A stretch of DNA of 5,370 bases from Pseudomonadota bacterium. Its GTDB lineage: Bacteria; Bdellovibrionota; Oligoflexia; Oligoflexales; Oligoflexaceae. The position numbers were made by a program, and so were the translations under genes. Where the stretch lies: NCBI GenBank assembly GCA_029556045.1, contig JAKQGS010000101.1, positions 1 to 5,370 of the forward strand, read 5' to 3'. The notes under the pieces are model-generated. The model saw only the letters and a list, made by a program, of their open reading frames with translations. It did no database searches and was not told the DNA's origin. Each line of letters starts with the position of its first letter. Positions within the stretch are counted from its first letter, which is position 1. Shown here one piece after another: positions 1-5,370 of the stretch.

Positions 1-282
1 GATGGTGGAAACCCCGGCCGCAAAAAACGGCTTGCCCTTATGATCCCCTTCGATGGCAGGGTAATTAGCCCCCTGCACCGCGGAAACATTGGCGCCGGCT
101 TTTTCCACCACCTTGCCCCGCAAAACCCCCATGGTGCCGCCACCCTGCTCGCCATCCCTGTTCCAGGATTTGCGCTCAAAGGTGGCAGCCCCATCGATGG
201 TCTCGAATGCCTGCCCGAGGCGGTCCTGCACGCTTTTGTAGAGGTTTACCGCCGTGGTCCGTTGTTGTTCCGCCAGGATCAT
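1..282 (-). CDS. hemF: Oxygen-dependent coproporphyrinogen III oxidase, N-terminal part
   Basis: From the ATG at 282 an open minus-strand frame of 94 codons runs off the window at position 1. HemF oxidatively decarboxylates coproporphyrinogen III to protoporphyrinogen IX using O2, a late step of haem synthesis, and usually acts as a soluble dimer. The visible part matches the family's N-terminal region: a helical start, then FERKSWNR at 35-42, the glycine-rich GGGTMGVLRG at 47-56, VVEKAGANVSAVQG at 58-71 and PFFAAGVSTI at 85-94, which corresponds to the family segment leading into the 'GVS...HP' motif. Most HemF proteins have Val where A64 sits (AGVN/GVNVS), a mild difference. About two thirds of a normal ~300-residue protein lies outside. 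The start overlaps the hppD stop as ATGA (282-279). The nearest Shine-Dalgarno-like AGGA is about 14 bases away, so translation is probably coupled to hppD. Confidence 0.88.
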   Translation of the reverse strand, partial: MILAEQQRTTAVNLYKSVQDRLGQAFETIDGAATFERKSWNRDGEQGGGTMGVLRGKVVEKAGANVSAVQGANYPAIEGDHKGKPFFAAGVSTI

Positions 283-1322
283 ATGTAACCGCGTTTTTCC
301 TGATCTTTTTCAATGGAACGAAACAGGGCACCGAAGTTGCCTTCTCCGAATCCCAGGTGGTTCTTCCGCTGAATAAATTCAAAGAAGATCGGACCGATGC
401 AGTTCTTGGTGAAGATCTGCAAGAGGTAACCCTCTTCATCGCCGTCCACCAGCAGGTTGAACTTCTCGATTTTTTTGTGATCTTCTGTAACGCCCGGCAC
501 CTTGTCAAAGACGTCTTTGTAGTATTCTTCGTCGATATCGAGGGTCTGCAGTTTGCTGCCCTCCAGTTTTTCCATGGTGCTGACAAGATTGGGAGTCAGG
601 AAGGCGATATGCTGGATGCCGGGGCCTTGGTATTCTTCCAGGTATTCATTGATTTGGGATTTAGCTTCGGTGCCTTCATTGATGGGGATGCAAAAGCTGC
701 CGCAGGGTGAGCGGAGAGCATAGGATACCAGCCCAGTTTTTTTGCCGCGGATATCGAAGTAACGCACCTCTTCAAACCCAAATACCTCTTTGTAAAACTT
801 TGCCAGCGGCTCCATTTGGCCCTTGCGCACGTTATTGGTGAGGTGATCCACCAGCATAAAACCTTTTTCCGGTGCGACGTCCGGCATTTCCAGGTCCACG
901 AATCCCAGCTTTTCCCAGCGTTTGGGATCGTTATAGTCGTCCACAAAATAGATCAGGCTATCACCCACGCCCCGGATGGAGAGCAGAGGTTTGCCATCGG
1001 CAAAGTGATAATCCCCTTCGCCGCCGTTTTTAGCACCGCGGGTCAGGGCGGTTTTGTAGGCGGTTTCCGCGTTTGTAAAGCGCCACCCTGTGGAGCAAGC
1101 GGCGGGACCATGCTCCTTGGTGAAGTTGGCTGCAAAGGTGCCGGGTTCCCGGTTGATCAGGAAATGGATATCGTGCTGACGATAGTAGTCGATCTTCTTG
1201 GTTTTGTGGCGCTTCAGACGGGAAAAGCCCATCGACATGAACAGCTGGTGCAAAGCCTCGGGATTCGGGGAGGCAAATTCCACAAAATCAAAGCCGGTGA
1301 TGCCAAGATAATTTTCTGCCAT
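279..1322 (-). CDS. hppD: 4-hydroxyphenylpyruvate dioxygenase
   Basis: This 347-residue non-haem iron(II) enzyme converts 4-hydroxyphenylpyruvate and O2 to homogentisate and CO2, the second step of tyrosine degradation and the entry to homogentisate-derived pyomelanin or tocopherol-type products. It has two vicinal-oxygen-chelate domains, about 8-130 and 153-320. The three expected iron ligands are visible in the C-terminal domain: H160 (in VDHLTNNV), H238 (in GPGIQHIAF) and E315 (in FFEFIQRK). The closing helix motif GFGEGNFGALFRSIEKDQ (324-341) is a hallmark of the family, and the length is close to the usual 350-360 of bacterial enzymes. Hydroxymandelate synthase is the main look-alike; the bacterial-HPPD-type C-terminus favours HPPD but does not prove it. 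No homogentisate dioxygenase gene is in view. The stop codon overlaps the hemF start by four bases. Confidence 0.95.
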   Translation of the reverse strand: MAENYLGITGFDFVEFASPNPEALHQLFMSMGFSRLKRHKTKKIDYYRQHDIHFLINREPGTFAANFTKEHGPAACSTGWRFTNAETAYKTALTRGAKNGGEGDYHFADGKPLLSIRGVGDSLIYFVDDYNDPKRWEKLGFVDLEMPDVAPEKGFMLVDHLTNNVRKGQMEPLAKFYKEVFGFEEVRYFDIRGKKTGLVSYALRSPCGSFCIPINEGTEAKSQINEYLEEYQGPGIQHIAFLTPNLVSTMEKLEGSKLQTLDIDEEYYKDVFDKVPGVTEDHKKIEKFNLLVDGDEEGYLLQIFTKNCIGPIFFEFIQRKNHLGFGEGNFGALFRSIEKDQEKRGYI

Positions 1323-1331
1323 GAGGTCTAA

Positions 1332-1338
1332 CTCCTCT
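1332..1338 (-). promoter_or_regulatory. Ribosome binding site of hppD
   Basis: AGAGGAG on the minus strand lies nine bases before the ATG at 1322. It is a strong Shine-Dalgarno match that confirms the chosen start and suggests independent initiation of hppD rather than coupling to the thioesterase gene. Confidence 0.75.
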
Positions 1339-1390
1339 CGCTAAGTCCTGTGAATGAAAAGCCATCGCAGTGATTGCACAACCTGAATTT

Positions 1391-1420
1391 TATATACCCG
1401 TTTCGTCAAAAAAAGAACAA
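1391..1420 (-). promoter_or_regulatory. Possible sigma-70-like promoter for hppD-hemF
   Basis: Within the 101-base gap before hppD, the minus strand shows TTGTTC (1420-1415), an 18-base spacer and TATATA (1396-1391). This would start transcription roughly 60 bases before the hppD ATG. The -35 box is imperfect and overlaps the putative terminator U-tract, so this is a candidate only. The rest of the gap shows no clear operator; a small GTG-CAAT-CAC inverted repeat is too short to call. Confidence 0.3.
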
Positions 1421-1446
1421 TTTCTACCCAGACACTGGGGAAAATT
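1408..1446 (-). terminator. Possible intrinsic terminator after the thioesterase gene
   Basis: On the minus strand a CCCAG/CTGGG stem with a three-base loop (1439-1427) spans the end of the coding region. After one mismatch it can be extended by UUUU (1444-1441) pairing with AGAA (1425-1422) and, past a bulge, AA with UU. The structure is followed by UUC and seven Us (1414-1408). The core stem is short and the extension is AU-rich with mismatches, so efficiency is uncertain. Its placement at the end of a three-gene block supports it. Confidence 0.45.
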
Positions 1447-1912
1447 CTGACATTCTTCCCCGCTGATCGAAGTAGCTAACGACGGACGGAGGTAGTCGCA
1501 CGGGGCGGTTATCGTTGCCGAGGCAGACAATCGTGATATCTGCAGTTACCAAGATCTGGGAAAGATTGCCGTTTTCCAAAAGGTGGACCTCCTGGTGGAA
1601 GTTCATCACCGGCGAGCGGGTGTAGGTGGCTTCGCTGATCACAGCCACCGGGTCCCCGTGGCGGGCGGGGGCCTTGAACTGGATGTCCATGCGGGACACC
1701 ACAAAGTGCACACCGGTTTGGTAGAGATTTTTAAGATAGTCGATGCCGATCAGATGCTCGCGGCCACGCTCAAAGAACTTGAGATAATTGGCGTGGTACA
1801 CAAAGCCGGAAAAATCCGTGTCTTCGTAATAGATCCAGAAGTCGCAACGGTGGCGCAGGCGTCCCAGGGGAGGGCGCTCGCTTGCCGGCATGTCAGCGGA
1901 GGTATTTGCCAT
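1424..1912 (-). CDS. YbgC/FadM-type acyl-CoA thioesterase (4HBT hotdog fold)
   Basis: A 162-residue hotdog-fold protein predicted to hydrolyse acyl-CoA thioesters in the cytoplasm. The 4HBT signature is complete: YYEDTDFSGFVYHANYLKFF at 28-47, followed by E48 and R49; D31 fits the catalytic aspartate of the YbgC family. The strand MDIQFKAPARHGDPV (75-89) and the later beta segment around ILVTADITIVCLG (120-132) are typical. The substrate cannot be read from sequence. It is longer than common YbgC proteins (about 135 residues) at both ends. Two starts are possible. The ATG at 1912 overlaps mtnP by 20 bases and has only a distant AGGA. The ATG at 1891 (residue 8) follows the mtnP stop after one base, suiting translational re-initiation, and still keeps the whole domain. 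The gene is not in a tol-pal cluster, where ybgC often sits, so a role in that system is unsupported. The symbol is left blank for that reason. Confidence 0.9.
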   Translation of the reverse strand: MANTSADMPASERPPLGRLRHRCDFWIYYEDTDFSGFVYHANYLKFFERGREHLIGIDYLKNLYQTGVHFVVSRMDIQFKAPARHGDPVAVISEATYTRSPVMNFHQEVHLLENGNLSQILVTADITIVCLGNDNRPVRLPPSVVSYFDQRGRMSEFSPVSG

Positions 1913-2771
1913 AGAGCAGCGCCAGTTCCTGTTTGCGTTTTTCCGGGATCGATTCCGGGTTGGTCATGATGGCAAACTTGGCCGCCTCCAGCTCAGGAGC
2001 GGAGGAAGTAGCCGGCAGAATGCGGCTGATCTCCCGCACAATGGCATTGGCGGTGGCGGCATTGGCCTTGAGAACCTTGATCACGTCTTCAACAGAGACG
2101 TCTTCTTCCGTTTCGTGCCAGCAGTCATAGTCGGTGGCCAGGGCCAGCATGCCGTAGCACATTTCCGCTTCGCGGGCCAATTTGGCTTCCGGCAATGCGG
2201 TCATGCCGATGCATACCGGCTTCAGGGTGGCCCGATAGTGATGGGATTCGGCGCGGGTGGAGAACTGGGGGCCTTCCATGCACACATAAGTCCCCCCCAC
2301 ATGAACGCGGTCGGTTTTACTACGGGCTGCCTGGACGATGGCATCCATCATTTCGCTGGCAAAAGGGTCCGCAAATGTCACATGACCCACAATACCTTCC
2401 CCAAAAAACGTCGATGGCCGCATGCCTTTGGTGCGGTCATACACCTGATTGGGAACGATCATATCACCGGGGCGGATTTCTTCTTTCATAATACCGACGG
2501 CGCTAACCGCCAGCAGGTGGGTCACCCCCAACGACTTCATGGCATATATATTAGCGCGGTAATTCACTTCGGAGGGGGTAAAACGGTGCCCCTTGCCATG
2601 GCGTGGCAGGAAAAACACGGTACGATCATCCACCCTGGCTTCCATAATGGCATCGGAGGGATCCCCAAACGGGGTCTTAATCTTATGTTCTTTGACAAAG
2701 TCGGCACCATCCATCTGATAAACGCCGGATCCGCCGATGACACCCAATTTAACGGGATGGCTTGCGCTCAT
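1893..2771 (-). CDS. mtnP: S-methyl-5'-thioadenosine phosphorylase (MTAP)
   Basis: This 292-residue cytoplasmic enzyme of the PNP/MTAP family cleaves methylthioadenosine with phosphate to adenine and 5-methylthioribose-1-phosphate. It recycles the by-product of polyamine and quorum-signal synthesis into methionine and purine salvage. Seen in the sequence: the N-terminal phosphate-loop motif GVIGGSG (10-16), PRHG (56-59), SEVNYRANI (67-75), MRPSTFF (117-123), EGPQFSTRAE (166-175), IGMTALPEAKLA (188-199) and TDYDCW (213-218). The Asp pair at 214 and 216 matches the adenine-recognising aspartates of MTAP; purine nucleoside phosphorylases carry Asn at the key position, so 6-aminopurine substrates are favoured. 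The C-terminal helical tail (about 260-292) appears in many bacterial relatives as far as I recall. The gene starts two bases after the tex stop and its 3' end overlaps the thioesterase gene. No mtnA, mtnK or other salvage gene is in view. A broader MTA/inosine phosphorylase is possible but less likely. Confidence 0.93.
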   Translation of the reverse strand: MSASHPVKLGVIGGSGVYQMDGADFVKEHKIKTPFGDPSDAIMEARVDDRTVFFLPRHGKGHRFTPSEVNYRANIYAMKSLGVTHLLAVSAVGIMKEEIRPGDMIVPNQVYDRTKGMRPSTFFGEGIVGHVTFADPFASEMMDAIVQAARSKTDRVHVGGTYVCMEGPQFSTRAESHHYRATLKPVCIGMTALPEAKLAREAEMCYGMLALATDYDCWHETEEDVSVEDVIKVLKANAATANAIVREISRILPATSSAPELEAAKFAIMTNPESIPEKRKQELALLYGKYLR

Positions 2772-2773
2772 GA

Positions 2774-5227
2774 CTATCTCCTCTGATTGAACTTGCTCAA
2801 CAGGTCATTGATGGAATACTGGGGCTGCGCTGCCGCCGGACGTCCGCCCTTGGGGGGTGGGGTGCCACGGGAGGCTCCCGGTTTGGCCGCAGGTCGGGCA
2901 CTATTGCTGGGCTGGTTGGACTCCGCCGGCGCTTTCGCACGGGCTCCCTCCAACCGCCGGCTTAAACTGATGCGGCGGCGTTTGATGTCCACATCGATCA
3001 CCTTGACCTGCACCACATCGCCAACCGAAACCACCTTGGATGGATCATCCACGAACTTTTCCGACAGCTCGCTGATATGCACGAGACCGTCCTGATGCAC
3101 GCCGATATCCACAAAAGCGCCAAAGTTGGTGACGTTGGTCACGGTGCCGGGCAGCACCATACCGATCTTCAGATCCGCCAGGTCGTTGACGTCGTCGGAG
3201 AACATAAGGCGCGCCCCATCCTCCCGCGGGTCACGACCGGGTTTGATTAATTCCGCAGCGATATCCCGGAGGGTGGGCATACCCACCAGTTCAGAAACAT
3301 ATTTGTCCCAGGCGACGCTTTCCACCACGGTCTTTTGTCCCACCAGATCTTCAATGGACTTTTGTTGGTCAGCGGCGATCTGCGAAACGATGCTGTAGCG
3401 CTCCGGGTGTACGGCAGAATTATCGAGGGGATTGGACGATTCCGGCACCCGTAGAAAGCCGGCTGCCTGCTCAAACGCCTTTGGACCAAAGCCCGGTACC
3501 TTCAGAAGGTGGTCACGGCTTTTGAATTTACCGTTTTGATCCCGAAACGCCACGATACTTTTAGCCAGGGTGGAACCGATGCCGGAGACATAGTTCAGCA
3601 GTTTGTAGCTGGCGGTGTTAACGTTGACGCCCACGCGGTTTACGCAGCTTTCCACCACCTCTTCGAGACTGTTTTTGAGTTTGGTGACGTTGACGTCATG
3701 CTGATACTGACCCACGCCGATGGAGCGTGGATCGATTTTAACCAGCTCCGCCAGAGGATCCTGCAATCGACGGGCGATGCTGACCGTGGAGCGGATGGTG
3801 GGATCCAGGTCCGGAAACTCCTCCCGCGCTACGTCATCGGTGGAGTAAACGCTGGCTCCCGCCTCATTCACCACCAGACGTTTGACGTCGGTGATATTAT
3901 TTTCCCGCATGGCATCGGTGATGATTTTCGAGATTTCCCGTGAGCCGGTGCCGTTGCCGATCGCCAGACACTGAACCTTATGGGTTTTGATGAGCCGGGC
4001 GATCTCCCGTTTGGCGTTTTCGGTCTTGGGTCCCTCTTTATCGCCCATGTCGGTGTAGATGGTCGTGTGAGCTAGCAGTTTACCGGTTTCATCCACTACT
4101 GCAAATTTGCATCCCGTACGCAGACCGGGGTCCACCCCGAGCACCACTTTACCGGGAATCGGCGGCAGCAGCAGGAGGTTGGCCAGGTTGTCCGAAAAGA
4201 CGCGGATGGCCTCCGTCTCTCCGTCGTTTTTCAATTGCAGGCGAATCTCGGTCTCAATCGATGGCCCCAGCAGACGACGATAGGCATCTTCGGTGGTCAG
4301 TTCCGCCCATGCCTGAACCGGGGCAGCCAGAACCCGATCCTTCAGGACCATGGACTTCATTTCTTTCAGGATGCGATCCATATCGACGTCGATGGTGACC
4401 CGCAGGACTTTCTCTGCCTCACCCCGCCGAACCGCCATGATGCGGTGGGGAGCGCAGGCCTTGATGGGCTCTTTATAATCGAAGTAGTTCTCGTATTTGG
4501 AGGGATCGACTTTTTTCCCAGCTTCTTTTTTCGGAGCGCCTGTGTATGGCGCGGCGGCCGGAGTCGGTGTGGCAGTGTCGTCCTCACCAGCCCCTTCGAC
4601 TCTTTTGGAAACCATCGATCCGGTTTCCAGACTGATTTCCCGCACGAGGGCACGGATCTCAGCGGTTTCAGAAATATTTTCCGCCAGGATATCAGCGGCG
4701 CCCGCCAGGGCTTCTTTTTCGTTATTAACCCGCAGGGCCGGATCGATGTTGGCATCCGCGGGAGTGATAAATTCTTTGGCGATGGCATTGAGGTCCGTGA
4801 TCTGGGCCCCCGGTGTCATCAGGCGCTCCAGGAGCGGCTCCAGGCCTTTTTCCCGCGCCACCTGGGCCCGGGTCCGGCGTTTGGGTTTGTAGGGCAGGTA
4901 TAGATCTTCCAATTCCTGCTTGGTGGTGCAGGTCTCGAATTTGCGTTTGAGGTCCGGCCACTGCTTCATCAGCTCCGGTTTCTTTTTGCAATGCTCCTCC
5001 ACCACTTTGAGGTACTTAACCTTGTTGGTTTCCAGCTCCTGCAGGTAGGTGTAACGATCGCGGATGTCCCGCAGTTTCACTTCGTCCAATGATCCATGCT
5101 GTTCCTTGCGGTAGCGGGCCACAAAAGGGATCGTGCACTGCTCGTCAAACAGCAACTTGACCACGTTGTTCACTTGAAAGTCTTGCAGGGAGAGCTCTTG
5201 CGATATTTTCTGGACGAGGTTGATCAT
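2774..5227 (-). CDS. tex: Tex-family transcription accessory / S1 RNA-binding protein
   Basis: An 817-residue cytoplasmic protein of the Tex family, nucleic-acid-binding proteins linked to transcription and RNA metabolism whose exact molecular role is not settled. Visible domain order: an N-terminal helical Tex_N region (about 1-200) with the family segment LEDLYLPYKPKRRTRAQ at 106-122; a YqgF/RNase H-like domain from about 358, with GVDPG at 364-368, GNGTGSRE at 424-431 and VNEAGASVYS at 453-462; helix-hairpin-helix motifs (VSGIG at 547-551, VPGFGPKAFEQAAGF at 577-591); and an S1 RNA-binding domain (about 687-757, with NFGAFVDIG and DGLVHISELS). It is somewhat longer than typical Tex proteins (about 770-785 residues). 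The extra length lies in an Ala/Pro/Thr-rich stretch at about 212-243 and a Pro/Ala/Lys/Arg-rich tail from about 761. It is the first gene of a probable tex-mtnP-thioesterase operon. The family assignment is secure; the cellular role is inferred. Confidence 0.96.
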   Translation of the reverse strand: MINLVQKISQELSLQDFQVNNVVKLLFDEQCTIPFVARYRKEQHGSLDEVKLRDIRDRYTYLQELETNKVKYLKVVEEHCKKKPELMKQWPDLKRKFETCTTKQELEDLYLPYKPKRRTRAQVAREKGLEPLLERLMTPGAQITDLNAIAKEFITPADANIDPALRVNNEKEALAGAADILAENISETAEIRALVREISLETGSMVSKRVEGAGEDDTATPTPAAAPYTGAPKKEAGKKVDPSKYENYFDYKEPIKACAPHRIMAVRRGEAEKVLRVTIDVDMDRILKEMKSMVLKDRVLAAPVQAWAELTTEDAYRRLLGPSIETEIRLQLKNDGETEAIRVFSDNLANLLLLPPIPGKVVLGVDPGLRTGCKFAVVDETGKLLAHTTIYTDMGDKEGPKTENAKREIARLIKTHKVQCLAIGNGTGSREISKIITDAMRENNITDVKRLVVNEAGASVYSTDDVAREEFPDLDPTIRSTVSIARRLQDPLAELVKIDPRSIGVGQYQHDVNVTKLKNSLEEVVESCVNRVGVNVNTASYKLLNYVSGIGSTLAKSIVAFRDQNGKFKSRDHLLKVPGFGPKAFEQAAGFLRVPESSNPLDNSAVHPERYSIVSQIAADQQKSIEDLVGQKTVVESVAWDKYVSELVGMPTLRDIAAELIKPGRDPREDGARLMFSDDVNDLADLKIGMVLPGTVTNVTNFGAFVDIGVHQDGLVHISELSEKFVDDPSKVVSVGDVVQVKVIDVDIKRRRISLSRRLEGARAKAPAESNQPSNSARPAAKPGASRGTPPPKGGRPAAAQPQYSINDLLSKFNQRR
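2778..2784 (-). promoter_or_regulatory. Ribosome binding site of mtnP inside the end of tex
   Basis: AGAGGAG on the minus strand is formed by the last codons of tex (Gln-Arg-Arg) and lies six bases before the mtnP ATG at 2771. It fixes the mtnP start and implies that both genes are translated from one mRNA. Confidence 0.8.
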
Positions 5228-5233
5228 GGAACA

Positions 5234-5238
5234 TCCTT
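5234..5238 (-). promoter_or_regulatory. Ribosome binding site of tex
   Basis: AAGGA on the minus strand lies six bases before the ATG at 5227, good Shine-Dalgarno spacing that supports this start. Only about 31 bases separate this start from the upstream terminator. I see no convincing -35/-10 pair there; TGATAA at 5242-5237 looks like a -10 box but would place the transcript start almost at the ATG. Confidence 0.65.
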
Positions 5239-5258
5239 ATCAGATCAAGTTTTTGGGT

Positions 5259-5295
5259 AAAACCGGCGCCCCACTCATTGGAGGGGGCACCGGTT
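5259..5295 (-). terminator. Intrinsic terminator of the gene upstream of tex
   Basis: Two 12-base arms (5284-5295 and 5261-5272) are complementary along their full length on the minus strand, with one G-U wobble. On the plus strand the same position would be a C-A mismatch, which argues for a minus-strand RNA structure. The loop (5273-5283) can add a CTC/GAG pairing around a four-base tip. On the minus strand the stem runs into only four Us (two of them in the stem) before ACCC, so the U-tract is short and termination may be leaky. It follows the stop at 5311 closely. Confidence 0.7.
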
Positions 5296-5310
5296 GGAGC
5301 ACACACGGCC

Positions 5311-5370
5311 TTACTTGGTCATGATGGCGGTTGATGGGAAGAAATAGGAAATCTCCTGCGCCGCGGTTTC
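5311..5370 (-). CDS. 3' end of an unrecognised gene (last 19 codons)
   Basis: Reading the minus strand from the window edge gives an open frame of 19 codons ending in TAA at 5313-5311; the C-terminus reads ETAAQEISYFFPSTAIMTK. I do not recognise the family from so short a tail. Support for a real gene end comes from position: the stop lies 15 bases before a strong hairpin that fits a terminator for a minus-strand gene. A second minus-strand frame is closed by a TGA in this stretch and the third stays open, so the choice of frame rests mainly on the stop-to-terminator spacing. The upstream part lies beyond position 5370. Confidence 0.5.
   Translation of the reverse strand, partial: ETAAQEISYFFPSTAIMTK

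Noticed and set aside
40..288. Plus-strand open frame of 82 codons at the left edge
   Set aside because: The opposite strand encodes recognisable HemF sequence over the same bases, so the plus-strand frame is a shadow.
1404..1409. TTGACG as a -35 box for hppD
   Set aside because: It is a near-consensus -35 hexamer, but the only good AT-rich -10 candidates lie about 9 bases away, too close; at 16-18 bases there is no -10-like sequence.
1323..1423. Small RNA or riboswitch in the gap before hppD
   Set aside because: The 101 bases show only a promoter-like stretch, a Shine-Dalgarno site and very short inverted repeats; nothing resembles a known riboswitch or a stable structured RNA.
1890..2786. 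Long plus-strand open frame (298 codons) opposite mtnP
   Set aside because: It mirrors mtnP almost exactly, its translation is Gly/His/Phe-rich with no recognisable domain, and the minus-strand frame has full MTAP motifs. It is an antisense shadow.
4235..4903. Plus-strand open frame of 222 codons opposite tex
   Set aside because: It lies wholly within tex, whose conserved domains run through this region. The translation has no known motif and there is no ribosome binding site worth noting.

Overview
The window carries ordinary chromosomal housekeeping genes, all read from the minus strand, so transcription runs from position 5370 towards position 1. The organism looks like an aerobic Gram-negative bacterium of moderately high GC content. 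Two of the genes encode oxygen-consuming enzymes: 4-hydroxyphenylpyruvate dioxygenase and the oxygen-dependent coproporphyrinogen III oxidase. The Tex and methylthioadenosine phosphorylase sequences look proteobacterial or deltaproteobacterial/Bdellovibrionota-like. That placement is an impression from sequence style and was not computed.

Layout in the direction of transcription. Positions 5370-5311 hold the last 19 codons of an unrecognised gene, followed by a strong hairpin (5295-5259) that should be its terminator. The tex gene (5227-2774) follows after only about 31 bases. Two nucleotides after tex comes mtnP, encoding S-methyl-5'-thioadenosine phosphorylase (2771-1893). Its 3' end overlaps a YbgC/FadM-type hotdog thioesterase gene (1912-1424). 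These three genes are packed tightly enough to be one operon, which probably ends at a hairpin plus U-tract (1446-1408).

After a 101-base gap, holding a possible promoter and a clear Shine-Dalgarno site, comes hppD (1322-279). Its stop codon overlaps the start of hemF in an ATGA arrangement. hemF runs off the window at position 1 with 94 codons visible.

Functionally, the first block mixes RNA/transcription maintenance (Tex), methionine/purine salvage of methylthioadenosine (MtnP) and acyl-CoA hydrolysis. The second block couples tyrosine catabolism (HppD makes homogentisate) with a late step of haem synthesis (HemF). I found no mobile element, CRISPR array, RNA gene or obviously new system. 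The points worth a second look are the hppD-hemF coupling, the terminator pressed against tex, and two low-complexity segments in Tex.
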